Of a stretch of 11,992 nucleotides of DNA, positions 6,482 through 11,992 are shown in pieces; within the stretch, counting starts at the first letter, position 1; each line of letters opens with the position of its first letter. The position numbers and the translations under genes are program-made. Origin of the DNA: Loktanella sp. (GTDB lineage Bacteria > Pseudomonadota > Alphaproteobacteria > Rhodobacterales > Rhodobacteraceae); NCBI GenBank assembly GCA_003551805.1, contig PUNR01000014.1:1-11992 (forward strand). Reading direction: 5' to 3'. Under the pieces are notes generated by a model, which worked only from the letters and a program-made list of their open reading frames with translations, did not search any database and was not told where the DNA came from.

Positions 6482-7453
6482 ATGACTTCTTTTAACCTCT
6501 CCCGTCGTGGGTTGATGATGGGTGCTGCCGGCGGCACCGCCGCGTTGATGGTGGCGAGCCCGCAAGTTTTGCGAGCGCAAACCGGTGCCGCGGCTGCGCT
6601 GCCGACTTTCTATGATCGCATGGTCGGGGATTTGCGGCTGACCACGCTGTTGGACGGCTATTTCGGACTGGATCAGGAGCTTGTTACAAATCTGGATGCA
6701 GCCCAGATCGTGGAAGGTCTGGAAGCCGCCTATCTTGAAGCAAGCGGGCCTATTCCGCTGGCGATCAGCACGCATATCATTCGTCATGGTGACCAGATCA
6801 CCTTGGTCGATGCTGGTGCGGGCGCTGCGTTCGGACCAACGGCAGGCCGCTTGGGTGCATCTTTGGGCGCGCTAGGGATCGCGGTTGAAGAGGTCACGCG
6901 CATTGTGTTGACCCATATGCATCCCGATCACATCGGTGGTCTGATGGGTGAAAGCGGTGCCGTTTTTCCCAAAGCGTCACTTCATGTCAGCCAAATTGAC
7001 CACAGTTTCTGGACGGATGAATCTATCGCGTCTGGTGCACCTGAATCAGCGCAAGATTTCTTTGCTTTGGCGCGCGCGGTTGATGCGGCTTATGCCGGGC
7101 GCGTTGAATTGTTCAGCGATGGTGCTGATCTGGGCGGCGGTTTGACCACGATCGCGATGCACGGCCATACACCTGGTCACAGCGGGGTGCGCGTGTCTGA
7201 CGGGGCAGAGCAGTTGATTATATGGGGTGACAGCACCGCGGTGGCCGCTTTGCAATTCAGCCACCCTGATTCCGGCATCGCCTTTGACGCCGACAGCGCC
7301 CAAGCCGCCGAAACCCGCCGCCGCGTACTGGATATGGTTGTTGCGGACAAGATAGCGGTTGCGGGTACCCATCTGCCGTTTCCCGGGATTGGCCATGTCG
7401 AGGAAAAAGACGGCGCCTACGCATGGGTGCCAGAGCATTGGCGCCACATGTAG
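6482..7453 (+). CDS. MBL-fold metallo-hydrolase with Tat signal (methyl parathion hydrolase-like)
   Basis: 323 residues. The N-terminus has a twin-arginine signal: Ser-Arg-Arg-Gly-Leu-Met at residues 7-12, then a small-residue hydrophobic run to about residue 28 and a likely cleavage near VLRAQ (about 31-32). Export folded to the periplasm is therefore predicted. The metallo-beta-lactamase ligands are all present: THMHPDH (His145, His147, Asp149, His150), His229 in HGHTPGH, Asp250 in WGDS, and His297 in GTHLPFPG, sufficient for a two-metal centre. The opening FYDRMVGDLRLTTLLDGYF resembles the methyl parathion hydrolase branch, but the natural substrate cannot be read from sequence; a lactone, ester or phosphotriester are all possible. 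AGGA stands 6 bases before the ATG. It appears to be a single-gene unit between the tRNA and a strong hairpin. Confidence 0.88.
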   Translation: MTSFNLSRRGLMMGAAGGTAALMVASPQVLRAQTGAAAALPTFYDRMVGDLRLTTLLDGYFGLDQELVTNLDAAQIVEGLEAAYLEASGPIPLAISTHIIRHGDQITLVDAGAGAAFGPTAGRLGASLGALGIAVEEVTRIVLTHMHPDHIGGLMGESGAVFPKASLHVSQIDHSFWTDESIASGAPESAQDFFALARAVDAAYAGRVELFSDGADLGGGLTTIAMHGHTPGHSGVRVSDGAEQLIIWGDSTAVAALQFSHPDSGIAFDADSAQAAETRRRVLDMVVADKIAVAGTHLPFPGIGHVEEKDGAYAWVPEHWRHM

Positions 7454-7472
7454 GGTCACTCGCCCGATAAAC

Positions 7473-7499
7473 GTGATGCGCGGCGGTTTCGCGCATCAC
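7473..7499 (+). terminator. Strong hairpin downstream of the MBL hydrolase gene
   Basis: GTGATGCGCG (7473-7482) and CGCGCATCAC (7490-7499) form a perfect 10-bp stem around a 7-nt loop, 19 bp after the stop codon. No T-run follows directly. Further on, GCAAA (7507-7511) and TTTGC (7522-7526) make a weaker stem followed four bases later by TTTTT (7531-7535). Together they probably end or stabilise the transcript. The symmetrical repeat could also be a protein-binding site. Confidence 0.5.
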
Positions 7500-7525
7500 A
7501 GGCACGGCAAATTTCGCAAAGTTTG

Positions 7526-7551
7526 CAGCCTTTTTAGAAAAAGCTTTGCTG
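7526..7551. repeat. A/T-rich inverted repeat in the 193-bp gap
   Basis: CTTTTT (7530-7535) and AAAAAG (7538-7543) are complementary around a 2-nt loop, with CAGC (7526-7529) and GCTG (7548-7551) as outer arms separated by a CTTT bulge. In a G+C-rich neighbourhood this is an obvious A/T island, 95 bp before the membrane hydrolase gene. A bidirectional weak terminator or part of that gene's promoter region are both possible. The rest of the 7454-7646 gap contains no supportable gene. Confidence 0.3.
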
Positions 7552-7646
7552 ACGCGGGAATTCTTGCGACAAGCGGCGGCAACTTTACCCGCAGCCGTGA
7601 ATATGCCCGTGATGAAAACCACAAACCCCGATCGTGACCCTGTGGA

Positions 7647-9305
7647 ATGCTAGCGCGTTCTATATCTGCGCGTGTTATGTGGGGTGTGACGCCGTCTGCT
7701 TTTGGCGTGCTTGTGGCGGCGGTCTTTTTTGGCCTGTCAGTGACCCCGTCAATGGTTCCGCGTGCGCCTGAATTGCAAGGCGGGTTAGGCGGTGTCGTTG
7801 CGGCGATAGGATATCTGCTTTGGTGGGCTGTGGTGTCCGGTTTGCGCTGGTTGGGTCTGTCGCCAAGCAGACCCGCGCCTGTCTGGCTTTCCCAGGTGTC
7901 AATTGTCACTGCTGCAGGGATCATGCTGGTGTCGGTCTGGAAAGCAGCCGAATGGCAGGCGTCGATCAAGGCGGTCTGGGGGCTGCCACCGGTCGAGGCG
8001 ACAGCGCCTGTCCAGATCGCGCTGATCGCATCGGCGGTGTTCATTGGTTTGCTTGTACTGGGCCGCTTGTTTGTGGTGGTCGTTCGCCGTTTGCAGCGGC
8101 GTACCAGCCGGTTCTTGCCACCCCGTCTTGCGCAGGCGACAGGTGTTGCTGTGGCGCTGGCGCTGTTCTGGGGGATGATTGATGGTGTCGCCGTGCGGGG
8201 TGTCCTGCGGACAATCGATAACGGCGCCCGTTTAGCAGATGCAGTGATCCCGCCGGATCTGGACCCGCCAATATCGCAATTTGTCAGTGGCGGTCCGGCA
8301 TCGCTGCTGGAATGGCAGGATTTGGGGCGATGGGGCCGACGCTTTGTTGTGTCCGGCCCAAATGCTGATGATATCGTCGCCTTCTGGGATGGTCCCGCGT
8401 TAGAGCCTATTCGCATCTACATCGGCCTGAACGCACGAGAAACGCCATCAGAACGTGCGCAACTGGCGTTTGATGAACTGATCCGGCTGGGCGGGTTTGA
8501 CCGTTCTGTGCTGGTCGTGGCGATGCCCACAGGCTCTGGCTGGCTTGATCCGGGCGGGATGGACACGCTTGATTACATCACGCGCGGCGATGTGGCGACG
8601 ATCGCTGTGCAATATTCCTATCTGCCAAGCCCAGTGTCGGTTGTGGTTGATCCTACAAACGGCGTCGCTGAAGCGCAGGCCCTGTTCGATATTGTCTATC
8701 AATACTGGTCGGCCCTGCCGCGCAATGACAGGCCGCGCCTATACTTACACGGGCTTAGCCTTGGGGCGTTTTTGTCGCAAGAGACGGTGCCTTTACTGGA
8801 CCTGTATGCTGATCCGATTGATGGTGCGCTTTGGACAGGGTCGCCATACCTTAGCGAGCTTTGGCAGATGGTGCAGGCGCGGCGCAATCTGGGCAGCCCT
8901 GCTTGGCGGCCAAGGTTTGGAAACGGATCGCTGATCCGGACAATGAACCAGTTTGGCGGGCTGGAAAGGTTCGGTGCCGATTGGGGCCCGATGCGTTTTG
9001 TGTTCTTGCAATACGGTAGCGACCCCATCGTTTTCTTTGACTGGTCGCTGGCATGGGACAGGCCTGACTGGCTGGCTGGCCAGCGCGCGCCGGATTTATC
9101 GCCGCAGATGCGCTGGATACCGGTCGTGACCCTGTTTCAGGTCGGGCTGGATATGGCCGTTGCGCTGGGCACGCTTGGTTATGGCCATGATTATGTAGCG
9201 CGACACTATATCACCGCATGGGCGGAAACGCTGGCACCCGAAGACTGGAACGCCGAGGATGAGGCGCGGCTTGCAGCCCATCTCGCCGATCTTGTGCCAC
9301 GCTAG
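7647..9305 (+). CDS. Multi-pass membrane alpha/beta-hydrolase (Abhydrolase_9 type)
   Basis: 552 residues. The N-terminal third has about five hydrophobic helices (roughly 13-33, 48-70, 82-102, 120-146, 165-182). It is followed by a soluble alpha/beta-hydrolase domain with the nucleophile elbow YLHGLSLGAF (Ser371 in GxSxG). Candidate charge-relay partners are Asp459 in QYGSDPIVFF and His514 in GYGHDY. This two-part layout matches the Pfam alpha/beta-hydrolase family once called DUF2319 and its N-terminal partner domain; no substrate is established, so lipase/esterase activity is inference. An in-frame TGA at 7635 leaves ATG 7647 as the earliest possible start. GTGGA abuts that ATG with no spacer, so there is no normal ribosome site; ATG 7677 (residue 11) is an alternative but also lacks one. 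It seems to stand alone, 59 bp before the regulator gene. Confidence 0.82.
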   Translation: MLARSISARVMWGVTPSAFGVLVAAVFFGLSVTPSMVPRAPELQGGLGGVVAAIGYLLWWAVVSGLRWLGLSPSRPAPVWLSQVSIVTAAGIMLVSVWKAAEWQASIKAVWGLPPVEATAPVQIALIASAVFIGLLVLGRLFVVVVRRLQRRTSRFLPPRLAQATGVAVALALFWGMIDGVAVRGVLRTIDNGARLADAVIPPDLDPPISQFVSGGPASLLEWQDLGRWGRRFVVSGPNADDIVAFWDGPALEPIRIYIGLNARETPSERAQLAFDELIRLGGFDRSVLVVAMPTGSGWLDPGGMDTLDYITRGDVATIAVQYSYLPSPVSVVVDPTNGVAEAQALFDIVYQYWSALPRNDRPRLYLHGLSLGAFLSQETVPLLDLYADPIDGALWTGSPYLSELWQMVQARRNLGSPAWRPRFGNGSLIRTMNQFGGLERFGADWGPMRFVFLQYGSDPIVFFDWSLAWDRPDWLAGQRAPDLSPQMRWIPVVTLFQVGLDMAVALGTLGYGHDYVARHYITAWAETLAPEDWNAEDEARLAAHLADLVPR

Positions 9306-9319
9306 GCGTATTTTTCGCT

Positions 9320-9348
9320 TTGGTCTGACCGATTATTGCCCCTAGGCT
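9320..9348 (+). promoter_or_regulatory. Possible promoter of the AcoR-like regulator gene
   Basis: TTGGTC (9320-9325) and TAGGCT (9343-9348) are 17 bp apart in the 59-bp gap before the regulator. Each matches three of six consensus positions, so this is only the best available pair. No sigma-54 GG-N10-GC element was recognised here. Confidence 0.22.
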
Positions 9349-9364
9349 AGACAGCGGGGGGATC

Positions 9365-10345
9365 ATGAAACCACAAGCAGACCATATCAGGCACGTGATT
9401 GCCATTTCGGGGTCCAGTTCCGCGCCAGCCCGATCGCCGATTGCGGCGTCGTGGCGGCGGTCGCTGACGATGCACGGGCTTGATCCTGGGCAGGCGATGT
9501 CCAAGGACCGGCTTGCCGATGCCGAACTGCGCCTGCGGCGGCAGCAGTTGGAACAATTCCTGCAAGTGTCGGGGCCGAAGCTGGACCAGCTTTTCGCGCT
9601 CGTTGGGCAATCGGGTTGTGCTGTACTGCTGTGTGACCGCGACGGCGTTGTGCTGGACCAACGCTGCTGCGATGCGGATCGTGATATTTTCAAAAGCTGG
9701 GGCCTGTCCGAAGGTATGAACTGGTCAGAAGCTGCCGAAGGCACCAATGGCATCGGCACCTGTCTGGCAGAAAACCGCAGTGTCATTATTCACCGCGACG
9801 ACCATTTTCTTGCCCGCAATACCGGGATGAGCTGTATCGACGCCCCGATCTATGGGCCCGAGGGGCAGTTGGTCGGCGCGCTTGATGTGTCATCCGCCAG
9901 ATCCGACCAGACCGAGGCGTTCAACCGCCTGATCGCTGCGATGGTATCGCAGACCGCCCGCCAAATCGAAGCGGACAGTTTCTGCGCCGCCTATCCGCAG
10001 ATGCGCATCCTGCGGGCTGATGCGGATGATACCGATGCTGCCGCCTTGCTGGCCGTGGATAGCGACGACATCGTCATCGGGGCGACACGTGGCGCGCGCA
10101 AGGCATTCGGTCTGGCATCATCCGGCCCGATCGCGCCGTTGCCTGCGACCGACATTTTTGGCCGTGGCGATGGATTGCGCGGCTTTGAAAAGGCTGAACG
10201 CGCCGCTGTCATCCGGGCCCTGACCCGCGCTGGCGGCAATGTGTCAGAGGCCGCGCGCGGCCTTGGCGTCGGGCGGGCCACGCTGTACCGGCGGATGAAA
10301 CGGCTTGGCATCAATGATACCGGTGCGAATGTGTCTCAGGACTGA
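9365..10345 (+). CDS. AcoR-like regulator: GAF domain plus Fis-type HTH, lacking AAA+ domain
   Basis: 326 residues. The N-terminal RSPIAASWRRSL block (23-34) and a GAF-type sensor (about 70-205, with EAAEGTNGIGTCLAE and GPEGQLVGALDVSSARSD) are typical of AcoR-type activators. A short PAS-like stretch follows (LLAVDSDDIVIGATRGARKAFGL, split here as 228-238 and 239-250). The C-terminus is a Fis-type helix-turn-helix: ERAAVIRALTRAGGNVSEAA with GLGVGRATLYRRMKRLGI (278-315). The 230-residue AAA+ module that normally separates sensor and HTH is absent: no Walker A and no GAFTGA loop. AcoR itself is about twice as long. The protein therefore cannot remodel sigma-54 polymerase in the usual way and probably acts as a conventional activator or repressor. 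A GGGGGGA lies just before the ATG. The target is probably the aldehyde dehydrogenase 105 bp downstream. Confidence 0.87.
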   Translation: MKPQADHIRHVIAISGSSSAPARSPIAASWRRSLTMHGLDPGQAMSKDRLADAELRLRRQQLEQFLQVSGPKLDQLFALVGQSGCAVLLCDRDGVVLDQRCCDADRDIFKSWGLSEGMNWSEAAEGTNGIGTCLAENRSVIIHRDDHFLARNTGMSCIDAPIYGPEGQLVGALDVSSARSDQTEAFNRLIAAMVSQTARQIEADSFCAAYPQMRILRADADDTDAAALLAVDSDDIVIGATRGARKAFGLASSGPIAPLPATDIFGRGDGLRGFEKAERAAVIRALTRAGGNVSEAARGLGVGRATLYRRMKRLGINDTGANVSQD

Positions 10346-10349
10346 GACA
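10332..10349. promoter_or_regulatory. 18-bp perfect inverted repeat, candidate operator for aldehyde dehydrogenase
   Basis: TGTCTCAG-GA-CTGAGACA has two perfect 8-bp arms with a 2-bp spacer. It spans the last codons and the TGA (10343-10345) of the regulator gene and ends 101 bp before the aldehyde dehydrogenase ATG. Dyads with a very short spacer suit dimeric Fis-type HTH proteins, so autonomous control by the adjacent regulator is a natural inference. No T-run follows, so it is not a typical terminator. Neither a convincing sigma-70 pair nor a good sigma-54 element is visible between it and the gene; GG-N10-GC occurs once (10385-10398) but with poor flanking bases. Confidence 0.5.
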
Positions 10350-10421
10350 GGTCAGGCCGGGATTCCCCTTTGGGTGGGCTGACAGGGCAAAACAGGGCGC
10401 GCATGGTCTGCACAGGCCCCG

Positions 10422-10446
10422 GTGGAGGATCGGGGTTCGTGGAGGA
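10422..10446 (+). promoter_or_regulatory. Tandem Shine-Dalgarno repeats before aldehyde dehydrogenase
   Basis: GTGGAGGA occurs twice (10422-10429 and 10439-10446). The second puts GGAGG five bases before ATG 10451, a strong site that decides the start. The first could serve the in-frame GTG at 10439 (four extra residues) or be a remnant of duplication. CCCCG (10417-10421) and CGGGG (10431-10435) can pair around the first copy. Confidence 0.5.
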
Positions 10447-10450
10447 AATC

Positions 10451-11971
10451 ATGAACGAACAGACTCAAATTACGGGTGAACACGTGTCACCTTTCAAATC
10501 GCGCTATGACAATTTCATTGGGGGCGCTTTTGTCGCCCCCGTCAACGGGCGCTATTTTGACAATATCACGCCGATCACTGGCGAAGTTGTCTGCCAGATC
10601 GCGCAATCGGATGCGGCGGATGTGGAGCTGGCACTGGATGCCGCCCATGCGGCCAAGGATGCATGGGGCAAAACCTCTGCTGGGGAACGGTCAAACATTC
10701 TGCTGCGTATCGCGGACCGGATGGAGCAGAATCTGTCCATCATCGCCACCGCTGAAACATGGGACAACGGCAAGCCGATCCGCGAGACAATGGCGGCGGA
10801 CATTCCGCTGGCGGTTGACCATTTCCGCTATTTCGCCGGTGTCCTGCGCGGACAGGAAGGGACGATGTCCGAAATCGACCACGACACGGTCGCCTATCAT
10901 TTCCATGAACCTTTGGGCGTGGTTGGCCAGATCATTCCTTGGAATTTTTCGATCCTGATGGCGGCATGGAAACTGGCACCGGCGCTGGCTGCGGGCAATT
11001 GCATCGTCATGAAACCCGCAGAACAGACCCCTGCGGCGATCATGGTCTTGATGGAACTGATCGCAGACCTGTTGCCTGCTGGCGTGCTGAACATCGTCAA
11101 CGGCTATGGCGCCGAGGCGGGTGACGCGCTGGTCCGGTCAGGCCGGATTGCCAAGATCGCCTTTACCGGGTCCACCGTCACAGGTCGCAAGATCATGGAG
11201 GCTGCGACTGCCAGCCTGATCCCCGTGACCTTGGAACTGGGCGGCAAGTCTCCCAATATCTTCTTTTCCGATATCATGGCGCAGGATGATGCCTTTCTGG
11301 ACAAGGCGGTCGAAGGCTTTGTGCTATTCGCCTTCAATCAGGGCGAGGTTTGCACCTGTCCATCCCGCGCGCTGATTCAGGAAGATATCTATGAAGAATT
11401 CATCGCGCGCTGCATCGCGCGGGTGAAGGCGATCAATCAGGGTGATCCGCGTGATATGGCCACGATGGTCGGCGCGCAGGCGAGCAAGGCCCAGCACGAC
11501 AAGATCATGTCCTACTTCACCATCGGTGTCGAAGAAGGTGCAGAGGTGCTGACCGGTGGCGACAGCGCAAGGTTCAACGGCGATCTGGCGGGGGGCTATT
11601 ACATCCAGCCTACAATCCTGAAAGGCCACAACAAGATGCGGGTTTTTCAAGAAGAAATCTTTGGCCCTGTCGTGTCGGTGACGACCTTCAAGGACGAGGA
11701 AGAGGCGCTGGCGATTGCCAATGACACGATCTACGGCCTTGGTGCCGGTGTCTGGACCCGCGACGGCACACGCGCCTATCGTTTCGGCCGCGCGGTCGAA
11801 GCAGGGCGCGTCTGGGTGAACAATTATCACGCCTATCCCGCCCATGCGGCTTTTGGTGGATACAAGCAATCCGGCATCGGGCGTGAAAACCACAAGATGA
11901 TGCTGGATCACTACCAGCAGACCAAGAACATGCTGGTCAGCTATAACCCCAACAAACTGGGTTTTTTCTAA
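10451..11971 (+). CDS. Aldehyde dehydrogenase, acetaldehyde dehydrogenase AcoD/ExaC type
   Basis: 506 residues, cytoplasmic, oxidising short-chain aldehydes to acids with NAD+. All ALDH landmarks are present: IIPWNFSI (161-168), Lys188 in MKPAEQT, the cofactor loop FTGSTVTG (238-245), general base Glu262 in LELGGKSPN, nucleophile Cys301 in NQGEVCTCPSR, and EEIFGPVVSV (401-410). The block FNQGEVCTCPSRALIQ and the ending LDHYQQTKNMLVSY...LGFF are characteristic of the AcoD/ExaC/AldB group, which acts on acetaldehyde and related C2-C4 aldehydes in ethanol or acetoin breakdown. The frame is open back to 10370, but the strong GGAGG before ATG 10451 and the family start favour this site. It follows the AcoR-like regulator in the same orientation with a candidate operator between. 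The exact substrate is inferred from family. Confidence 0.96.
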   Translation: MNEQTQITGEHVSPFKSRYDNFIGGAFVAPVNGRYFDNITPITGEVVCQIAQSDAADVELALDAAHAAKDAWGKTSAGERSNILLRIADRMEQNLSIIATAETWDNGKPIRETMAADIPLAVDHFRYFAGVLRGQEGTMSEIDHDTVAYHFHEPLGVVGQIIPWNFSILMAAWKLAPALAAGNCIVMKPAEQTPAAIMVLMELIADLLPAGVLNIVNGYGAEAGDALVRSGRIAKIAFTGSTVTGRKIMEAATASLIPVTLELGGKSPNIFFSDIMAQDDAFLDKAVEGFVLFAFNQGEVCTCPSRALIQEDIYEEFIARCIARVKAINQGDPRDMATMVGAQASKAQHDKIMSYFTIGVEEGAEVLTGGDSARFNGDLAGGYYIQPTILKGHNKMRVFQEEIFGPVVSVTTFKDEEEALAIANDTIYGLGAGVWTRDGTRAYRFGRAVEAGRVWVNNYHAYPAHAAFGGYKQSGIGRENHKMMLDHYQQTKNMLVSYNPNKLGFF

Positions 11972-11992
11972 AGACCGGACCGCGTAATTTCA

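Noticed and set aside
5774..6787. Long minus-strand open frame containing EGTRTPDPIITNDV over the tRNA
   Set aside because: This peptide is the familiar artefact of translating the antisense of a tRNA gene; the frame also runs over hemY and the MBL gene in reverse. The neighbouring minus frame at 6217-6537 (GLEPPTPSLRMT) is the same kind of shadow.
7603..7653. Tiny upstream frame MPVMKTTNPDRDPVEC overlapping the hydrolase ATG
   Set aside because: No ribosome site and only 16 codons; a coupling leader is possible but nothing supports it.
7496..8416. 306-codon minus-strand open frame opposite the membrane hydrolase
   Set aside because: Thr/Ser/Pro/Arg-rich low-complexity translation complementary to the hydrophobic N-terminus of a real gene.
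10385..10398. Possible sigma-54 -24/-12 element before the aldehyde dehydrogenase
   Set aside because: Only GG-N10-GC is present; the TGGCAC and TTGC flanks do not match, and the regulator lacks the AAA+ domain needed to use it.
10370..10450. Longer aldehyde dehydrogenase start
   Set aside because: The extension includes non-homologous, Gly-rich residues and ignores the strong GGAGG before ATG 10451.
1..11992. CRISPR arrays, transposons, toxin-antitoxin or phage-defence genes
   Set aside because: No regularly spaced repeats, transposase-like frames or terminal inverted repeats, and no defence-type domains were recognised on either strand.

Overview
The window looks like chromosomal DNA from an alphaproteobacterium, most probably Rhodobacterales (Roseobacter group). 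Evidence: G+C appears to be near 60% (not counted), the genes are densely packed, and the gene order is one I associate with that order: EVE, YciI, gpsA and tsaD facing hemD, a mitofilin/Mic60-like gene and the alphaproteobacterial type of hemY. This placement rests on recall of families and synteny; no search was run.

Layout. (1) Positions 1-2658, minus strand: a tightly coupled run read from right to left, tsaD, gpsA, a YciI-family gene and an EVE-domain gene that leaves the window. The junctions are ATGA, TAG-ATG and TGATG. (2) Positions 2659-2727: a 69-bp divergent spacer that must hold the start signals for tsaD and hemD. (3) Positions 2728-6161, plus strand: hemD, a Mic60-like inner-membrane coiled-coil protein, and a two-TM, repeat-containing HemY with a C-terminal four-cysteine zinc ribbon. 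(4) Positions 6206-6281: tRNA-Thr(CGT) with encoded CCA. (5) Positions 6482-7453: a Tat-type metallo-beta-lactamase-fold hydrolase. (6) Positions 7647-9305: a multi-pass membrane protein with a C-terminal alpha/beta-hydrolase domain. (7) Positions 9365-11971: a short AcoR-like regulator (GAF plus Fis-type helix-turn-helix, no AAA+ domain) followed by an AcoD/ExaC-type aldehyde dehydrogenase.

How the genes fit together. The left half is core housekeeping: tRNA t6A modification, glycerol-3-phosphate synthesis for phospholipid, the uroporphyrinogen III step of tetrapyrrole synthesis, and membrane organisation. The right half is two unrelated single hydrolase genes and a regulator/enzyme pair probably devoted to acetaldehyde or other short-chain aldehyde oxidation.

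I see no convincing new biological system, mobile element, CRISPR array or phage gene. The signals most worth a second look are non-coding. An 18-bp perfect inverted repeat spans the regulator's stop codon just upstream of the aldehyde dehydrogenase. Two related GCAGGT-N4-CTGC sites lie in front of hemD and in front of the mic60-hemY pair. A nested hairpin is built over the hemY stop codon next to the tRNA, and the tRNA's flanks can pair with each other. No stretch over 300 bases lacks a gene; the longest gaps are about 200 bp (6282-6481 and 7454-7646).
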